Source of the DNA: Tragulus kanchil
Lineage: Eukaryota > Chordata > Mammalia > Artiodactyla > Tragulidae
Direction of reading: 5' to 3'
Length of the DNA stretch: 64,000 bases
Assembly (NCBI GenBank): GCA_022376925.1
Contig: JAIOJX010000005.1
Location: forward strand, 9,080,501 to 9,144,500
Under the pieces are notes generated by a model. The model searched no databases, had not been told where the DNA came from, and saw only the letters and a list, made by a program, of their open reading frames with translations. Of this stretch, positions 22,874-35,565 are shown one piece after another. Made by a program: the position numbers and the translations under genes. Position 1 is the stretch's first letter, and every line of letters begins with the position of its first letter.

Positions 22874-23140
22874 ATGCGTGTGCTCAGTTGCTGAGTCGTG
22901 TCCGACTCTTTGCAGCCCCATGGGCTGTAGCCCTCGACTCCTCTGTCCCTGGGATTCTCCAGGCAAGAACACTGGAGTGGCTTGCCATTTCTTCCTCGAG
23001 GGGATCTTCCCGACCCCGGAATTGAACTCGAGTCTCTTGTGTCTCCTACACCGCAGGTGGATTCTTTACCACTGTATGGGTATGTACACGTTTATATACA
23101 CAAGAGTTAGACATAACTTAGTGACTAGGCAACCACAACA
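22874..23140 (-). mobile_element. Bov-tA SINE plus a short Bov-A tail fragment
   Basis: 22874-23078 is antisense Bov-tA (tgtccgactctttgcagccc, gcaagaacactggagtggct, ggtggattctttaccact). Just after it, agagttagacataacttagt at 23103 looks like a sense-strand Bov-A tail, so two elements or an inverted fragment meet here. Confidence 0.85.
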
Positions 23141-24959
23141 AAGCACACGTATACAGCCTCAAGTGATGTGGTACATTAATAGGTATCTAGTAAACATTAG
23201 TGTGCCCCCCTCAGCAGTTTGTGGTGGGGAATATAGTTTGGGTAAGTTCTTCTTTATCAGATTATTTGCTTCTTACTTAGCTTTTATTGCTTGAGTTTTC
23301 TTCTCTTTTTATTGAGTAATTTTGGTATTTATATGGTAATTGAAGTGTACAATGTATTTTTCTCAGAGTGTGTTTTGATTGAATGCTCTTTCCAGATATC
23401 CAAATGTTCCCGGGGTTTCACAGTGATTTCCTTTCTACGATCTAAATTTTATGTATTTATAAGTGACCATGAAACTTTTTGCAGCCACTTATAGTGAATG
23501 AGCTCATACACAAACACACACACACAAATACACACGCACGCGCGCGCGCACACACAAGCTCATCTTGTGGGGAGGGCCATAAAATGAAAGAAAGTAGATC
23601 ATTTTGGACTAGCAGGGGGTTTCGGCTGGGGGGAGAGCCAAAGGGCAGAGCTTGACACGCGACGTGATGGAAGGGGTGAAGCCAGGGCTCTAGCAGGGCT
23701 GGCCGAAGGCTTCTGCTGAGAAAGCCCTGGAGTCTTGTAGGACCAGCGCTTGCTCGTTTCTACCCAGAGGCTCTGTCCTGTGATGTGTCTGTCACCATGG
23801 AGCACGTGGGACTCTGGGGACCTCAGGAGTCAGTGGCGACTTTGATTTTGGAGAGGACGGATGAGACTGGCGTGTCCAGAGCCTCTTCACGGTGGCCGTC
23901 CTTGCACATGATCCTTTGGACTGAGAAGTTAGTAATTCCTCTTACCTGACATTTTGCCTAACTCTGGCAGAGAGCCTTATGCCGGAATAATCTTGTAATG
24001 CTTTCTGTTACATTTTACTAAAATTAAATTTCTAGGTCAAAATTAAATTTAATTTTAAAATTAAATTTCCCTCTTAGATTTCTTCTTTTTCTTCTGGAGA
24101 GTGTGTTTGTTATGGAGTATGTGTTTATCAAGAATAATGTTTGAAAATGAAGTACACGGATAGTTACAGAGTTTGCCCTCCCACTGACAGAGGCAGCCCG
24201 GTGCTGCTTGGAATGAGGCCTGATTTCGCAGTCCATGCGTGTCTGTGCCATTTGTGAGACGGCCCAAGTTCCAGAGCTAAGTCATTTTGTCAACATCAAA
24301 TGGTCCTCTAGAACCTGTATTTGCAGGACCAAAGGACAGTTACATATTCATGTTGTTCCTGTTAAACCCAGGTACAAACCTATCTTTTGAGATGGGCCGA
24401 TAAAGATGATTACTATTTTTTTCCCTTCAGGCTTTAAAAACCCTATTTTTGGCAACTTTTCTTTTCTATGATAAAAGCGTTAGAAGATGCTTAATTGAAG
24501 TAAAAGATAAGACTCCCTATCCTGTGTAGATTGGATATTTTGTCCCATGTGCTCAGTGAGCGTTTGATGAGTAAGCGGGCAGGTTGCTGGCCCCTTGAGT
24601 GCTGTGGAGGTTCCCAGAGGGACCCTGGCCAGCGGGACCCAGACCCCACGGCGCCGCGGTTTCAAGAGGAGCCCCAGGGCCAGCCCACACCCGTGCAGAC
24701 AAGTGCAAAGTGGTCAGTGTCGTGGGCCGTTGGAGCCTGGGAAGGGAGGCATGCTTTCTGGCTCCGTGGGGGCGGGAGCTGCCCCCTGAGCCCCAAGAAT
24801 TCTCTTTACTTCTTGTATCCATATTGGACTACTTCTCCCAGTCCCTTTTAGTGGTAAGCCCTACCTATGTGTATATGTTAATTTCCTTTCATTGTGGGAG
24901 CCTGAAAAAGAAGATAGAGGAATTCATTGGCGAGAGACTTGGTTAAACACAGTAGCTGA
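23141..24959. other. Single-copy non-coding DNA with microsatellite
   Basis: It contains a (CA)n/(CG)n run at 23512-23556 and an AT palindrome-like stretch at 24017-24068. Short overlapping frames at 24480-24950 have no domain. Confidence 0.5.
23512..23556. repeat. (CA)n microsatellite with internal (CG)n
   Basis: Alternating purine-pyrimidine sequence, acacac changing to cgcgcgcg and back to acacac. Such tracts can adopt Z-DNA. Confidence 0.9.
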
Positions 24960-25207
24960 GGGGCTTCCCTGGTGGCTCCGTAGTAAAGAATCTGCCTGCC
25001 TGGGCAGGAGGTTCATCCCTGGTCCAGAAAGATCCCACATGCCTTGGAGCGACTAAGCCATGTGCCACAACTGCTGAAACCTGCATGCCCTAGAGCCTGT
25101 GCTCTGCAACAAGAGAAGCCACTGCGACAAGCAGCCCACATGCGGCCGCTAGAGAAAACCAGGAGCAGCAACGCAGACCCGCAACAGCCAACAATAAATC
25201 AATAAAA
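24960..25207 (+). mobile_element. CHR-type SINE
   Basis: The head gggcttccctggtggctccg is followed by the body cccacatgccttggagcgac, gtgccacaactgctgaaacc and ctgcaacaagagaagccact. The tail is acaataaatcaataaaac. Confidence 0.9.
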
Positions 25208-26338
25208 CTGTATAGAAGAAGTAAGAATTAGCTTGGACACGTGGTGTGGTTTCTCCACTCGATGGGCCAGGCCGCGTGTGGCGTCTGACCTGACGTGTCA
25301 CTGGAAACGCTCTGTAACTGTGGAGTCTCAACCAAAATATCCTGCAAAAACAGCTCAAGTGAGCACGGGGGCCGGACACATGATAGGTTTGGGAAAAATA
25401 CCATTTGTGTGAATCAAGCGCTTGGTACAAATGTATGAAGAACTACTGACACCTCATGGATGTGGGTATTATTTCTTTCTGTTCCATAAAGGGTGTGTGT
25501 ATGTAGCCGAGTCTGTGTGTGGACCCAAACACCTACATGGCCCTACTCAAGTTGATCTGTGACTTTAATCGGTGACATTGACAGCTGTTTTTTATTTGAA
25601 AAATAAATTGTAGTATATCTGTTCAGTGGAGTCACAGCTTAATCTTTCCAAAAATACCCAGATTTATTGTGTAGAATTCTGCCGATAAGATTTACTGTAA
25701 GTGGAGACAAAGTAAATTTAAATAATGCCGTGTCCTTTTCAAACGTATCCGTGTGACTGTGTTAGGAGAGAATTGTAATCATGCTTTTTTTTTTTTCTTG
25801 TTTTTAAATGAAATAATAAGAACAGTTCAGAGAAGTGGTGTGTCAGGTGAGTTTAATAAGTAAATTCTAGGTGAATATAGTGTCAGTGAAAAATTATGTA
25901 TGGTACATTTTTCTTTTCACATATCCCCTGCTCTGTGTGTATATCGGCAAAGCTGATGTGAAAATCTGTAAAGTGCATCTTGTTTTCTAACACTTACAGT
26001 TTGGGAATTATTCTTATGCATACTCATACGCAGACATGCAGACAGGGAAGGATCATTTAAAAGTGATGTTGAGTTTAATTTAGTGGGTGCTTGAGAGGGA
26101 AGGCGCTGAAACTTCACCCCACAAGTCAACATAAACTTTAAAGAGTGGGCGTATAGAAAATCATAATATACGTAAAGTACGAAATGCAGAAGAACATGCC
26201 AGACGTCTGGAGAGATTATATTCTCAGGTTTGGAGAGTTAGAATTGAAATAAAAAGCATGACAGATATAAATGTGTCGAATATTTATCCCAGAGCTGTAG
26301 GACAAAATCACTTTTAAAAGATAACTTGTTCTAATATA
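25208..26338. other. Single-copy AT-rich non-coding DNA
   Basis: No gene, exon or named repeat was recognised. There is a poly-T run at about 25786-25798. Confidence 0.5.
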
Positions 26339-26530
26339 TGGACTTCCGTGGTGGCTCAGTGGTAAAGAATCTGCCTGCCAGTGCAGGCGACGGGGGTTCC
26401 ATCTCTGGGTTGGGAAGATCCCCTGGAGGAGGAAATGGCAGCCCCCTCAAGTGTTCTTGCCTGGGAAATCCCGTGGGCAGAGGATCCTGGCGGGCTATAG
26501 CCCGCAGAGTCACAGAGAGTCAGACACCAT
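26339..26530 (+). mobile_element. Bov-tA SINE
   Basis: The head gacttccgtggtggctcagt, gatcccctggaggaggaaat, cttgcctgggaaatcccgtg and gagagtcagacacc together give the full Bov-tA layout. Confidence 0.92.
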
Positions 26531-26946
26531 TGAAGCTACTTGGCGTGCACGCACACGGAGGGCTCCGAGTCATAACATACTTGCCTGTGTAAGTTTCTTT
26601 GTGTATTTCCTATTGTGATCATTCCTGTATTGAGCACTGATGACTGTCTTGAGACGGTACATGAGTCAGTAGCAAAAATAAAGGCTTTCTTACTTTTATC
26701 CATGAGACTGTATTCCCTTTAGTGGTTTATTGCTGAGTGACACGTTACAGCCAAATAAAAACATATTTGTGGATAATGTGGTTTTATGTGGTTGGGAAAC
26801 AAGTTTTATTGGCTATTATAGGAAAGAATTTTGTGTATAAAATAAATAGTAGCAGGGAATGTTTGACTTTTTAAAAAATGTTCTTCAACATTATAAAATC
26901 TAAGCTCTGCCATTTATTACTTTTTTTTCCTTGTTAAAAGTGTCGT
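26531..26946. other. AT-rich non-coding DNA
   Basis: No gene or repeat was recognised. Confidence 0.5.
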
Positions 26947-27210
26947 GGGCTTCCCTGGTGGTCCAGTGAGAGTCCTCCTTGTAGTGCAGGGGGAACTGGT
27001 TCGATCCCTGGTCTGAGAAGATCCCACGTGTCAGAGCAGCTGGGCTGGTGTGTTAAATTATGAGCCAGCACTCTAGAGCGCATGCACCCAGAGCCGGTGC
27101 TCTGCAGTGAGAGAGGCCGCCGCGATGGAAGACCCACACAGGCCAAAGAATAAAGATGGATGAAAATAAATAAAAAAACAATAAAACAGGCCAAAATTTA
27201 AAAAAAAAAA
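26947..27210 (+). mobile_element. CHR-type SINE with A-rich tail
   Basis: The phrases gggcttccctggtggtccag, ggttcgatccctggtctgag, gagccagcactctagag and ggccaaagaataaagatgg are present, ending in poly-A at about 27200. It belongs to the same subfamily as the element at 10242. Confidence 0.92.
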
Positions 27211-27767
27211 GTGTTCTACCTAGAAAAAAATTAAGGAACATGAAAATCTCTTAGACATTAATGTCATGCACATTGATTTCTGTTTCAGTGATGTGAGCTG
27301 TTGATCCCTTTCTACTGAAGGCAAATTGCCATATTTATCAAGTGTTAAATCTTATATTAAATGTCTTCTTAAAAAGTAGATAATATAATTTCTTAAATGA
27401 ATTTTTTAACACTTGATATAATTGGTTTCTTTTTTTTTAATTAGCCTATGTGTTTTATGCGTGTTAAAAGTATTCTGAGAAGTCTGTAGATTTTGCTAGA
27501 TTGCAAAGGTCTACGTAGCACACACAAAAAATTCAGAACTCCCAGCACCCCAATCCCTCAAACCTCAAAGCCAGGAAAGGAAGTGGCCAGGATGACCTTG
27601 AGAATTTAACAAATAGGAGTTTCGAGTCTCTGCTCTGCCTCTTACGATCCCCTTGTCCTGTGATGAGACGTTTAACTTCTGAGCTTCGCTCTCTGTATTA
27701 CGAAGGGAGTATGTTACACTTGTCACAGGCGTTGATGAGGGTTAAAATAGGTGCCTTGTGTAATACC
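27211..27767. other. AT-rich non-coding DNA with a MIR-like relic
   Basis: The phrase gacgtttaacttctgagctt near 27666 suggests a degraded MIR (plus strand). Nothing else was recognised. Confidence 0.4.
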
Positions 27768-27975
27768 AGCTTCCAGGCGGCAGTAGTGCCGAAGAGCCCA
27801 CCTGCCACTGCAGGAGACCTCGAGATGGAGGTTCAGCCGAGTCTGGAGGAGCCCCTGGGGAGGGCACGGCAGCCTAGTGCAGTCTTCGCGCCTGGAGAAT
27901 CCCATGCACAGAGGAGCCTGGCGGGCTCCATCCAGAGGGTCGCAGAGTCAGACGCGACTGAAGCATCTTGTCACG
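27768..27975 (+). mobile_element. Bov-tA SINE, diverged
   Basis: The head cttccaggcggcagtagtgc, the middle cacctgccactgcaggagac and the tail agagtcagacgcgactgaag follow the Bov-tA layout with many substitutions. Confidence 0.85.
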
Positions 27976-29362
27976 CACACAGGCCTATGTAACACACTTG
28001 GCAAGGTAACTGACCCATGGAATGAACACGTTTGCCTTTGGTCCTAACTCTTACAGAAACTAGAGTTGTGTCTTTGAACAGGTTACTTACCATTTCCGGG
28101 TCTTTGTTATGAATTTATTTAAACTAAGTGGATTTAAAGTTGTGTATTTCTACTTCAGCTGAAAAAGAATTCTGAGATTAGTTTGAAACGCAGGGTGGCC
28201 TTTTTCAAGCTGGAGTGATGTGGATGTCACCATGTGCCTGCTCTCATGGGAAGAGGGCCCAGATCTTTGCTTTGTTGATTAAGAGACGGCTGTTAATTTT
28301 TGTTTCTGTACCACCTAGCTTCTTTCTTTTGTTTTTTTTAAAGCCAGTTTTCTTTCATTGGATGTTTGCCAGTCACCTTCATCTGAAACCATGTGATTGC
28401 CTCACATACCAGTTAGAGCGAAGTGGAGTCTGTCCTGGTAAACAGGCCAGTTCTGGGGTCAGGTTGTAGGAATCCCACTTCGGTTCCAACCCCCATGCCT
28501 TTTGTGATCCCTCACTCTCTCTCTTATCTCCACGTCCAGGACCTCTTCAGGCCTTATTTTTTCCATTGGCTCCAAGTGGATAAGAAGGCCAAGGCTGATT
28601 GGGGCAGGGGTTAATGGTGTCTGAGGCTTATAACAAAGTAGGTGTAAACAGTCGAGGTTCCTAATTGCAAAAGAAGACAGCAGGCTTTAAGCCATTGAAG
28701 GAATTCACTGGAAGGATATCACAGATAGCTACAGAGTCACCCACACCGGTGGCTCCCTGTGTTTAGGGGACAGGTAGGAAGCCGTGTGTGCAGCCAGGAC
28801 CTGCAGGGCCATGGCAAGGAGCAGAGTGACGAGGCTGCCATGCAGGGTACTCCTGAATCCAGGGCAGTGCGCGATGGGCAGGCCCTGTGAACGAGCGCCC
28901 CGGGGATGTGGTGCCCAGGAGCCTATGGCTGTCGCCCGGCCTCGCCCTGTGGCCAGAGGCAGGGAGGGTGGTGCCAGGCCCTGTGGAGGGTGGACTCCCC
29001 AGCCTTGAACAAGGATTCAGATGCCGGACAGCTAAGAGGAGGTACAGACAAAGAGAAAGGTGAATGTTTTCTGCTGCTGGATGCCGGGGTTGTTGAAAGT
29101 GCTTCCTTTTTGTGTGTTTTGAGTTTGCACCTGCTGCGAGCGGGCGTACACGTGCCTGCTTTCAGAGAGGAGAGGCCCCCGCAGCTTTCATTGAGTCCTG
29201 CAAGGGCCTTTGATCCAAGAGCTCCCAAGAAACACTATCATAAAGAGATTAAACGTGTTTGACTCTTTGCTTTTCCACCAGGTGGTGCAAATCTTTTATG
29301 ATGGTCACAGAAATTAAATTCTTTTATAAGAAAAATTCTAGATCATTTTCATTAAGAGTTTG
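27976..29362. other. Single-copy non-coding DNA
   Basis: A possible MIR lies at 28060-28130 (gaacaggttacttaccattt). The 28780-29260 part is GC-richer with overlapping frames of about 100 codons on both strands, none with a domain or splice boundaries. Confidence 0.45.
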
Positions 29363-31659
29363 GTTCTACCATGTAATGGAGGGTCGTTGATTTGACTTTG
29401 CCTTCTTTCTGTCTTTCATGAAGAGATAAGTGGGTTTAGATAACTTTTCAGATGCTGACCTTTGCTTAAAGTATTCATGCATTTTTGAGACAACGCTATT
29501 TTGTTTTGTTCTTCCTAGGAAAGTTGGGAAAAGTTAGTAATACAGTCAGTACCCTCATGGTCTCATATTCTTTATGAAGCTAGAAGCACTCAAGTTTTAT
29601 ATAACTTTTTGTTCAGCGGAATGCTTGTGTGATTTAAGTCTTGGAAGATGAAAGGGTATCTTGGCAGCCATGTCTTACTTTATCTGTCTTCTTAATATGG
29701 CTCAGGTGAGAAGGTGGCTTGTAATCAGGCCGGGAAGGGAGCGTGCTGAAGGAGGAGGCCCCTGGATTTGATCTCTTGTCTGTGTGCGGTGGACAGAAGG
29801 CGGCAAGCAGGGTCTCTGTGTGCAAAGTGGAAATATTTCAGTGTCGGAGTCAAGACAAGTAAGAATTAACCTTCAGTTTGAATATGTCTCAGGTTGTCTT
29901 AGAACCTTGAAAAATTTTCAGTTTGGACGTGTTTTGAATATTTTGGGGTCAAGTATTTGAATGTCTACCAAATTTAAGTGTTACACAGACATACCATTAA
30001 CAGAGTAGCTGACCATATACATTGAGATTAATTTTGAATAGTTCAGAGGTAGTTTAACATTTGATAATGATAGTTACTATTTAGTCATCTAGATGTGTAT
30101 ACTAGTGACTAGCTAGTGACAGTTTTAATTGATACCTACCATCAGGGAGGAGTCCAAGCCAACCAGGTAGCCTCCAGGTACCTGCTGTGTGTCTCGAGTT
30201 TAGATGAGAACTTACTAAATAAGATATTTTTTAGTTTTACTTGTAACTCTGTTCTTCAGGCATAATCAGTGTTTCCTCAGTTTTTTCCCTCATTATCACC
30301 CTAAGCTTATGGACTCTTTTTATGAGCTGGCCTACACACCAAACAGGTGGACTGTTTTTCTAAGGGAAAATATATTTGAACTTCTAAACAAAAAGATTTT
30401 CAGTTGAACTTTGAAACTGTGACATTGGAATGAAGGGTTCAGTGGGAGCACCGAAGTGGGTCTTCAGCGTGAGCCGCCCCGCTAGCAGCCCTCAGCCCAC
30501 GCCTCCCCAGTTCTACCATGTAATGGAGGGTCGTTGATTTGACTTTGCCTTCTTTCTGTCTTTCATGAAGAGATAAGTGGGTTTAGATAACTTTTCAGAT
30601 GCTGACCTTTGCTTAAAGTATTCATGCATTTTTGAGACAACGCTATTTTGTTTTGTTCTTCCTAGGAAAGTTGGGAAAAGTTAGTAATACAGTCAGTACC
30701 CTCATGGTCTCATATTCTTTATGAAGCTAGAAGCACTCAAGTTTTATATAACTTTTTGTTCAGCGGAATGCTTGTGTGATTTAAGTCTTGGAAGATGAAA
30801 GGGTATCTTGGCAGCCATGTCTTACTTTATCTGTCTTCTTAATATGGCTCAGGTGAGAAGGTGGCTTGTAATCAGGCCGGGAAGGGAGCGTGCTGAAGGA
30901 GGAGGCCCCTGGATTTGATCTCTTGTCTGTGTGCGGTGGACAGAAGGCGGCAAGCAGGGTCTCTGTGTGCAAAGTGGAAATATTTCAGTGTCGGAGTCAA
31001 GACAAGTAAGAATTAACCTTCAGTTTGAATATGTCTCAGGTTGTCTTAGAACCTTGAAAAATTTTCAGTTTGGACGTGTTTTGAATATTTTGGGGTCAAG
31101 TATTTGAATGTCTACCAAATTTAAGTGTTACACAGACATACCATTAACAGAGTAGCTGACCATATACATTGAGATTAATTTTGAATAGTTCAGAGGTAGT
31201 TTAACATTTGATAATGATAGTTACTATTTAGTCATCTAGATGTGTATACTAGTGACTAGCTAGTGACAGTTTTAATTGATACCTACCATCAGGGAGGAGT
31301 CCAAGCCAACCAGGTAGCCTCCAGGTACCTGCTGTGTGTCTCGAGTTTAGATGAGAACTTACTAAATAAGATATTTTTTAGTTTTACTTGTAACTCTGTT
31401 CTTCAGGCATAATCAGTGTTTCCTCAGTTTTTTCCCTCATTATCACCCTAAGCTTATGGACTCTTTTTATGAGCTGGCCTACACACCAAACAGGTGGACT
31501 GTTTTTCTAAGGGAAAATATATTTGAACTTCTAAACAAAAAGATTTTCAGTTGAACTTTGAAACTGTGACATTGGAATGAAGGGTTCAGTGGGAGCACCG
31601 AAGTGGGTCTTCCGAAGCGTGAGCCCCGCCCCCGCTAGCAGCCCTCAGCCCACGCCTCC
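29363..31659. repeat. Tandem pair 6: copies 29363-30509 and 30510-31659
   Basis: The left copy ends agcccacgcctccccag and jumps to ttctaccatgtaatggaggg. The end of the left copy is shortened (cttcagcgtgagccgccccg) compared with the right copy (cttccgaagcgtgagccccg). A 63-codon minus-strand frame occurs in both copies with no family match. Confidence 0.95.
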
Positions 31660-33464
31660 GACTGCAGCCGGCTGAGACGGAGTTTTCCTGTCTATACCTC
31701 CTCCTCCCAAGCAGACTCACCCCACATCCCTCTGCTGTGGTCCTTTGGGAGCCTCTGCCCTGATGCTTGACCATCAGCATCTGTGGGGTGTTTGTTTTCT
31801 GGCTCTAGGGCTTCTGGAATGATTGAGCTGAGGCGTCAGGAACTAGACTAGAGAGGTCACCAAGGTGAGGGCACCTTGTCCTAGGCATGCGCCTCTCTGT
31901 TCCTAGCCCTGCTTGGCATGTGCGTCTTAAAAGATGCTTGCTCCTTGGAAGGAAAGCGATGACAAACTAGACAGCATACTAAAAAGCAGAGACAGAGCAA
32001 GGTCTGTCTAGTCAAAGCTGTGGTTTTTCAGTCATCATATACAGATGTGACAGTTGGACCATAGAGAGGGCTGAGCACTGAAGAACTGATGCTTTCAAGC
32101 TGTGGTGTTGAGAAGACTCTTGAGAGCCCCTTGGACAGCAAGGACATCAAACCAGTCCATCCTAAAGGAAATTGACCCTGAATATTGGAAGGACTGATAC
32201 TGAAGCTCCAGTATTCTGGGCACCTGATGCAAAGAGTCAGCTCACTGGGAAAGACCCTGATGCTGGGAAAGATGGACGGCAGAAAGAGAAGGGGGTGACA
32301 GAGGAGGAGATGGTTGAATGGCGTCACTGACTGAATGGACATGAGTTTGAGCAAACTCTGGGTAGTGACAGTTTTAATTGATACCTACCATCAGGGAGGA
32401 GTCCAAGCCAACCAGGTAGCCTCCAGGTACCTGCTGTGTGTCTCGAGTTTAGATGAGAACTTACTAAATAAGATATTTTTTAGTTTTACTTGTAACTCTG
32501 TTCTTCAGGCATAATCAGTGTTTCCTCAGTTTTTTCCCTCATTATCACCCTAAGCTTATGGACTCTTTTTATGAGCTGGCCTACACACCAAACAGGTGGA
32601 CTGTTTTTCTAAGGGAAAATATATTTGAACTTCTAAACAAAAAGATTTTCAGTTGAACTTTGAAACTGTGACATTGGAATGAAGGGTTCAGTGGGAGCAC
32701 CGAAGTGGGTCTTCCGAAGCGTGAGCCCCGCCCCCGCTAGCAGCCCTCAGCCCACGCCTCCGACTGCAGCCGGCTGAGACGGAGTTTTCCTGTCTATACC
32801 TCCTCCTCCCAAGCAGACTCACCCCACATCCCTCTGCTGTGGTCCTTTGGGAGCCTCTGCCCTGATGCTTGACCATCAGCATCTGTGGGGTGTTTGTTTT
32901 CTGGCTCTAGGGCTTCTGGAATGATTGAGCTGAGGCGTCAGGAACTAGACTAGAGAGGTCACCAAGGTGAGGGCACCTTGTCCTAGGCATGCGCCTCTCT
33001 GTTCCTAGCCCTGCTTGGCATGTGCGTCTTAAAAGATGCTTGCTCCTTGGAAGGAAAGCGATGACAAACTAGACAGCATACTAAAAAGCAGAGACAGAGC
33101 AAGGTCTGTCTAGTCAAAGCTGTGGTTTTTCAGTCATCATATACAGATGTGACAGTTGGACCATAGAGAGGGCTGAGCACTGAAGAACTGATGCTTTCAA
33201 GCTGTGGTGTTGAGAAGACTCTTGAGAGCCCCTTGGACAGCAAGGACATCAAACCAGTCCATCCTAAAGGAAATTGACCCTGAATATTGGAAGGACTGAT
33301 ACTGAAGCTCCAGTATTCTGGGCACCTGATGCAAAGAGTCAGCTCACTGGGAAAGACCCTGATGCTGGGAAAGATGGACGGCAGAAAGAGAAGGGGGTGA
33401 CAGAGGAGGAGATGGTTGAATGGCGTCACTGACTGAATGGACATGAGTTTGAGCAAACTCTGGG
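31261..33464. repeat. Tandem pair 7: copies 31261-32362 and 32363-33464
   Basis: Both copies are exactly 1102 bp. The left one ends gagcaaactctggg inside a BovB LINE and jumps to tagtgacagttttaattg. Because pair 6 overlaps it, the stretch 31261-31659 exists three times (from about 30116, 31261 and 32363). Confidence 0.95.
31945..32362 (+). mobile_element. BovB (RTE) LINE 3' end, cut at the pair-7 junction
   Basis: The BovB 3' text is clear: aaactagacagcatactaaa, ccagtattctgggcacctga, gatgctgggaaagatgg and atggacatgagtttgagcaa. This region encodes the reverse-transcriptase C-terminus (MLGKxxG...SMDMSLSK-type) but its frame is broken. BovB mobilises Bov-tA SINEs in ruminants. Confidence 0.9.
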
Positions 33465-33538
33465 AGACGGTGTAGGACAGGGAAGCCTGGCGGGGTTGCA
33501 AAAAAGTCAGACAGGACTTAGCAACTGAACAACAACAG
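33047..33538 (+). mobile_element. BovB LINE 3' end, intact to its tail
   Basis: This is the same element as at 31945 but continuing through gacagggaagcctggcgggg and agtcagacaggacttagcaa to caacaacagc. This shows the uncut form of the element. Confidence 0.92.
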
Positions 33539-33571
33539 CTGTTGGTTAGAAGTTGGATTACATAAATATAT

Positions 33572-33748
33572 GTCTGTGGACCTTGTGGACTGTAGTCCGC
33601 CAAGCTCCTATGTTCATGAAACTCCCCAGGCAAGAATACTGGAGTGGATTGCCTTGCCCTTCTCCAGAGGATCTTTCGCACCCAGGCATCAAGCCCAGGT
33701 CTCCCAGCAGCTGGGAGATTCTTTACCGTTTGAGCTACCCAGGAAGTA
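33572..33748 (-). mobile_element. Bov-tA SINE (copy also at 34712-34888)
   Basis: The antisense layout is cttgtggactgtagtccgcc, gcaagaatactggagtggat, tcaagcccaggtctccc and ttctttaccgtttgagctac. The second copy at 34712-34888 comes from tandem pair 8. Confidence 0.92.
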
Positions 33749-34388
33749 TATTGTATTATATGAATGTGCTTGTGTGGATTCAGATAAATCCGTCATCTGT
33801 CTCAGAAACAGCATGGTCCCTAGTGGTCCCATGAATGGCCTGGGAGAAGAAGCAGATTTGCTTTACGTTAGAATTGGCTCCTGACCTGTCAACTGATCTG
33901 GAAGGAAGGTAGAACCTGTTTGAATTGGTTTGGCACGTGAAGGGAGATTTATACGGTTTGTATGCTTCCTTTAACGTGTCATGAGTCAGGCACATTTTTC
34001 AAGGTGTTACCAGAGTGGAAAGATGGCCCAGGGATACTGTGCTGCCGACTCCAGAAGTCAGTGAGAACGACACCCCCTGGGGCTGTGCAGCGGGCAGGGC
34101 CCGGAGTTGCCCGTTGACTTCTTCATTAAATTCTTGTTGAGTTAATGCTTGGTGAGGACGTGTGCCCTGTGGTCAGTGGAGGCTGGCCCACCAGAGCCTC
34201 AGAGGGTGTGTTCATAGCATGTAAGCACCTTTTTATAACCTCTGAAACAACAATTAAACGTGCATTATGATTTTTACAGCACTTGCCTATTAATTGCTTT
34301 CTAAAATGCCTGTAGTGGCACAAACATGCCTAGTAAAATTTAACTGTAACATTTACAGGTATGAGGAAGCTATTTGCCTTTACAGTTT

Positions 34389-34678
34389 TCAAACCAGTCC
34401 ATCCTAAAGGAAATTGACCCTGAATATTGGAAGGACTGATACTGAAGCTCCAGTATTCTGGGCACCTGATGCAAAGAGTCAGCTCACTGGGAAAGACCCT
34501 GATGCTGGGAAAGATGGACGGCAGAAAGAGAAGGGGGTGACAGAGGAGGAGATGGTTGAATGGCGTCACTGACTGAATGGACATGAGTTTGAGCAAACTC
34601 TGGGAGACGGTGTAGGACAGGGAAGCCTGGCGGGGTTGCAAAAAAGTCAGACAGGACTTAGCAACTGAACAACAACAG
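34389..34678 (+). mobile_element. BovB LINE 3' end, third copy, 5'-truncated by the pair-8 junction
   Basis: It begins abruptly at tcaaaccagtccatcc and then matches the element at 33249-33538. The three BovB copies in 3 kb reflect duplication of one insertion, not three insertions. Confidence 0.92.
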
Positions 34679-35565
34679 CTGTTGGTTAGAAGTTGGATTA
34701 CATAAATATATGTCTGTGGACCTTGTGGACTGTAGTCCGCCAAGCTCCTATGTTCATGAAACTCCCCAGGCAAGAATACTGGAGTGGATTGCCTTGCCCT
34801 TCTCCAGAGGATCTTTCGCACCCAGGCATCAAGCCCAGGTCTCCCAGCAGCTGGGAGATTCTTTACCGTTTGAGCTACCCAGGAAGTATATTGTATTATA
34901 TGAATGTGCTTGTGTGGATTCAGATAAATCCGTCATCTGTCTCAGACGAACAGCATGGTCCCTAGTGGTCCCATGAATGGCCTGGGAGAAGAAGCAGATT
35001 TGCTTTACGTTAGAATTGGCTCCTGACCTGTCAACTGATCTGGAAGGAAGGTAGAACCTGTTTGAATTGGTTTGGCACGTGAAGGGAGATTTATACGGTT
35101 TGTATGCTTCCTTTAACGTGTCATGAGTCAGGCACATTTTTCAAGGTGTTACCAGAGTGGAAAGATGGCCCAGGGATACTGTGCTGCCGACTCCAGAAGT
35201 CAGTGAGAACGACACCCCCTGGGGCTGTGCAGCGGGCAGGGCCCGGAGTTGCCCGTTGACTTCTTCATTAAATTCTTGTTGAGTTAATGCTTGGTGAGGA
35301 CGTGTGCCCTGTGGTCAGTGGAGGCTGGCCCACCAGAGCCTCAGAGGGTGTGTTCATAGCATGTAAGCACCTTTTTATAACCTCTGAAACAACAATTAAA
35401 CGTGCATTATGATTTTTACAGCACTTGCCTATTAATTGCTTTCTAAAATGCCTGTAGTGGCACAAACATGCCTAGTAAAATTTAACTGTAACATTTACAG
35501 GTATGAGGAAGCTATGCTTTACAGTCATCTTCTGAATTCTAGCAGTTCAAAATCCAGCTGTGTTC

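Larger units (their letters stand above)
33249..35526. repeat. Tandem pair 8: copies 33249-34388 and 34389-35526
   Basis: The left copy ends gaagctatttgcctttacagttt, a corrupted form of gaagctatgctttacagtc in the right copy, then jumps to tcaaaccagtccatcc inside BovB. Differences are otherwise few, for example cagaaacagc/cagacgaacagc. Confidence 0.95.

Noticed and set aside
33130..33681. A 183-codon minus-strand frame
   Set aside because: It runs antisense through the BovB 3' end and a Bov-tA SINE, so it is repeat-derived shadow sequence.
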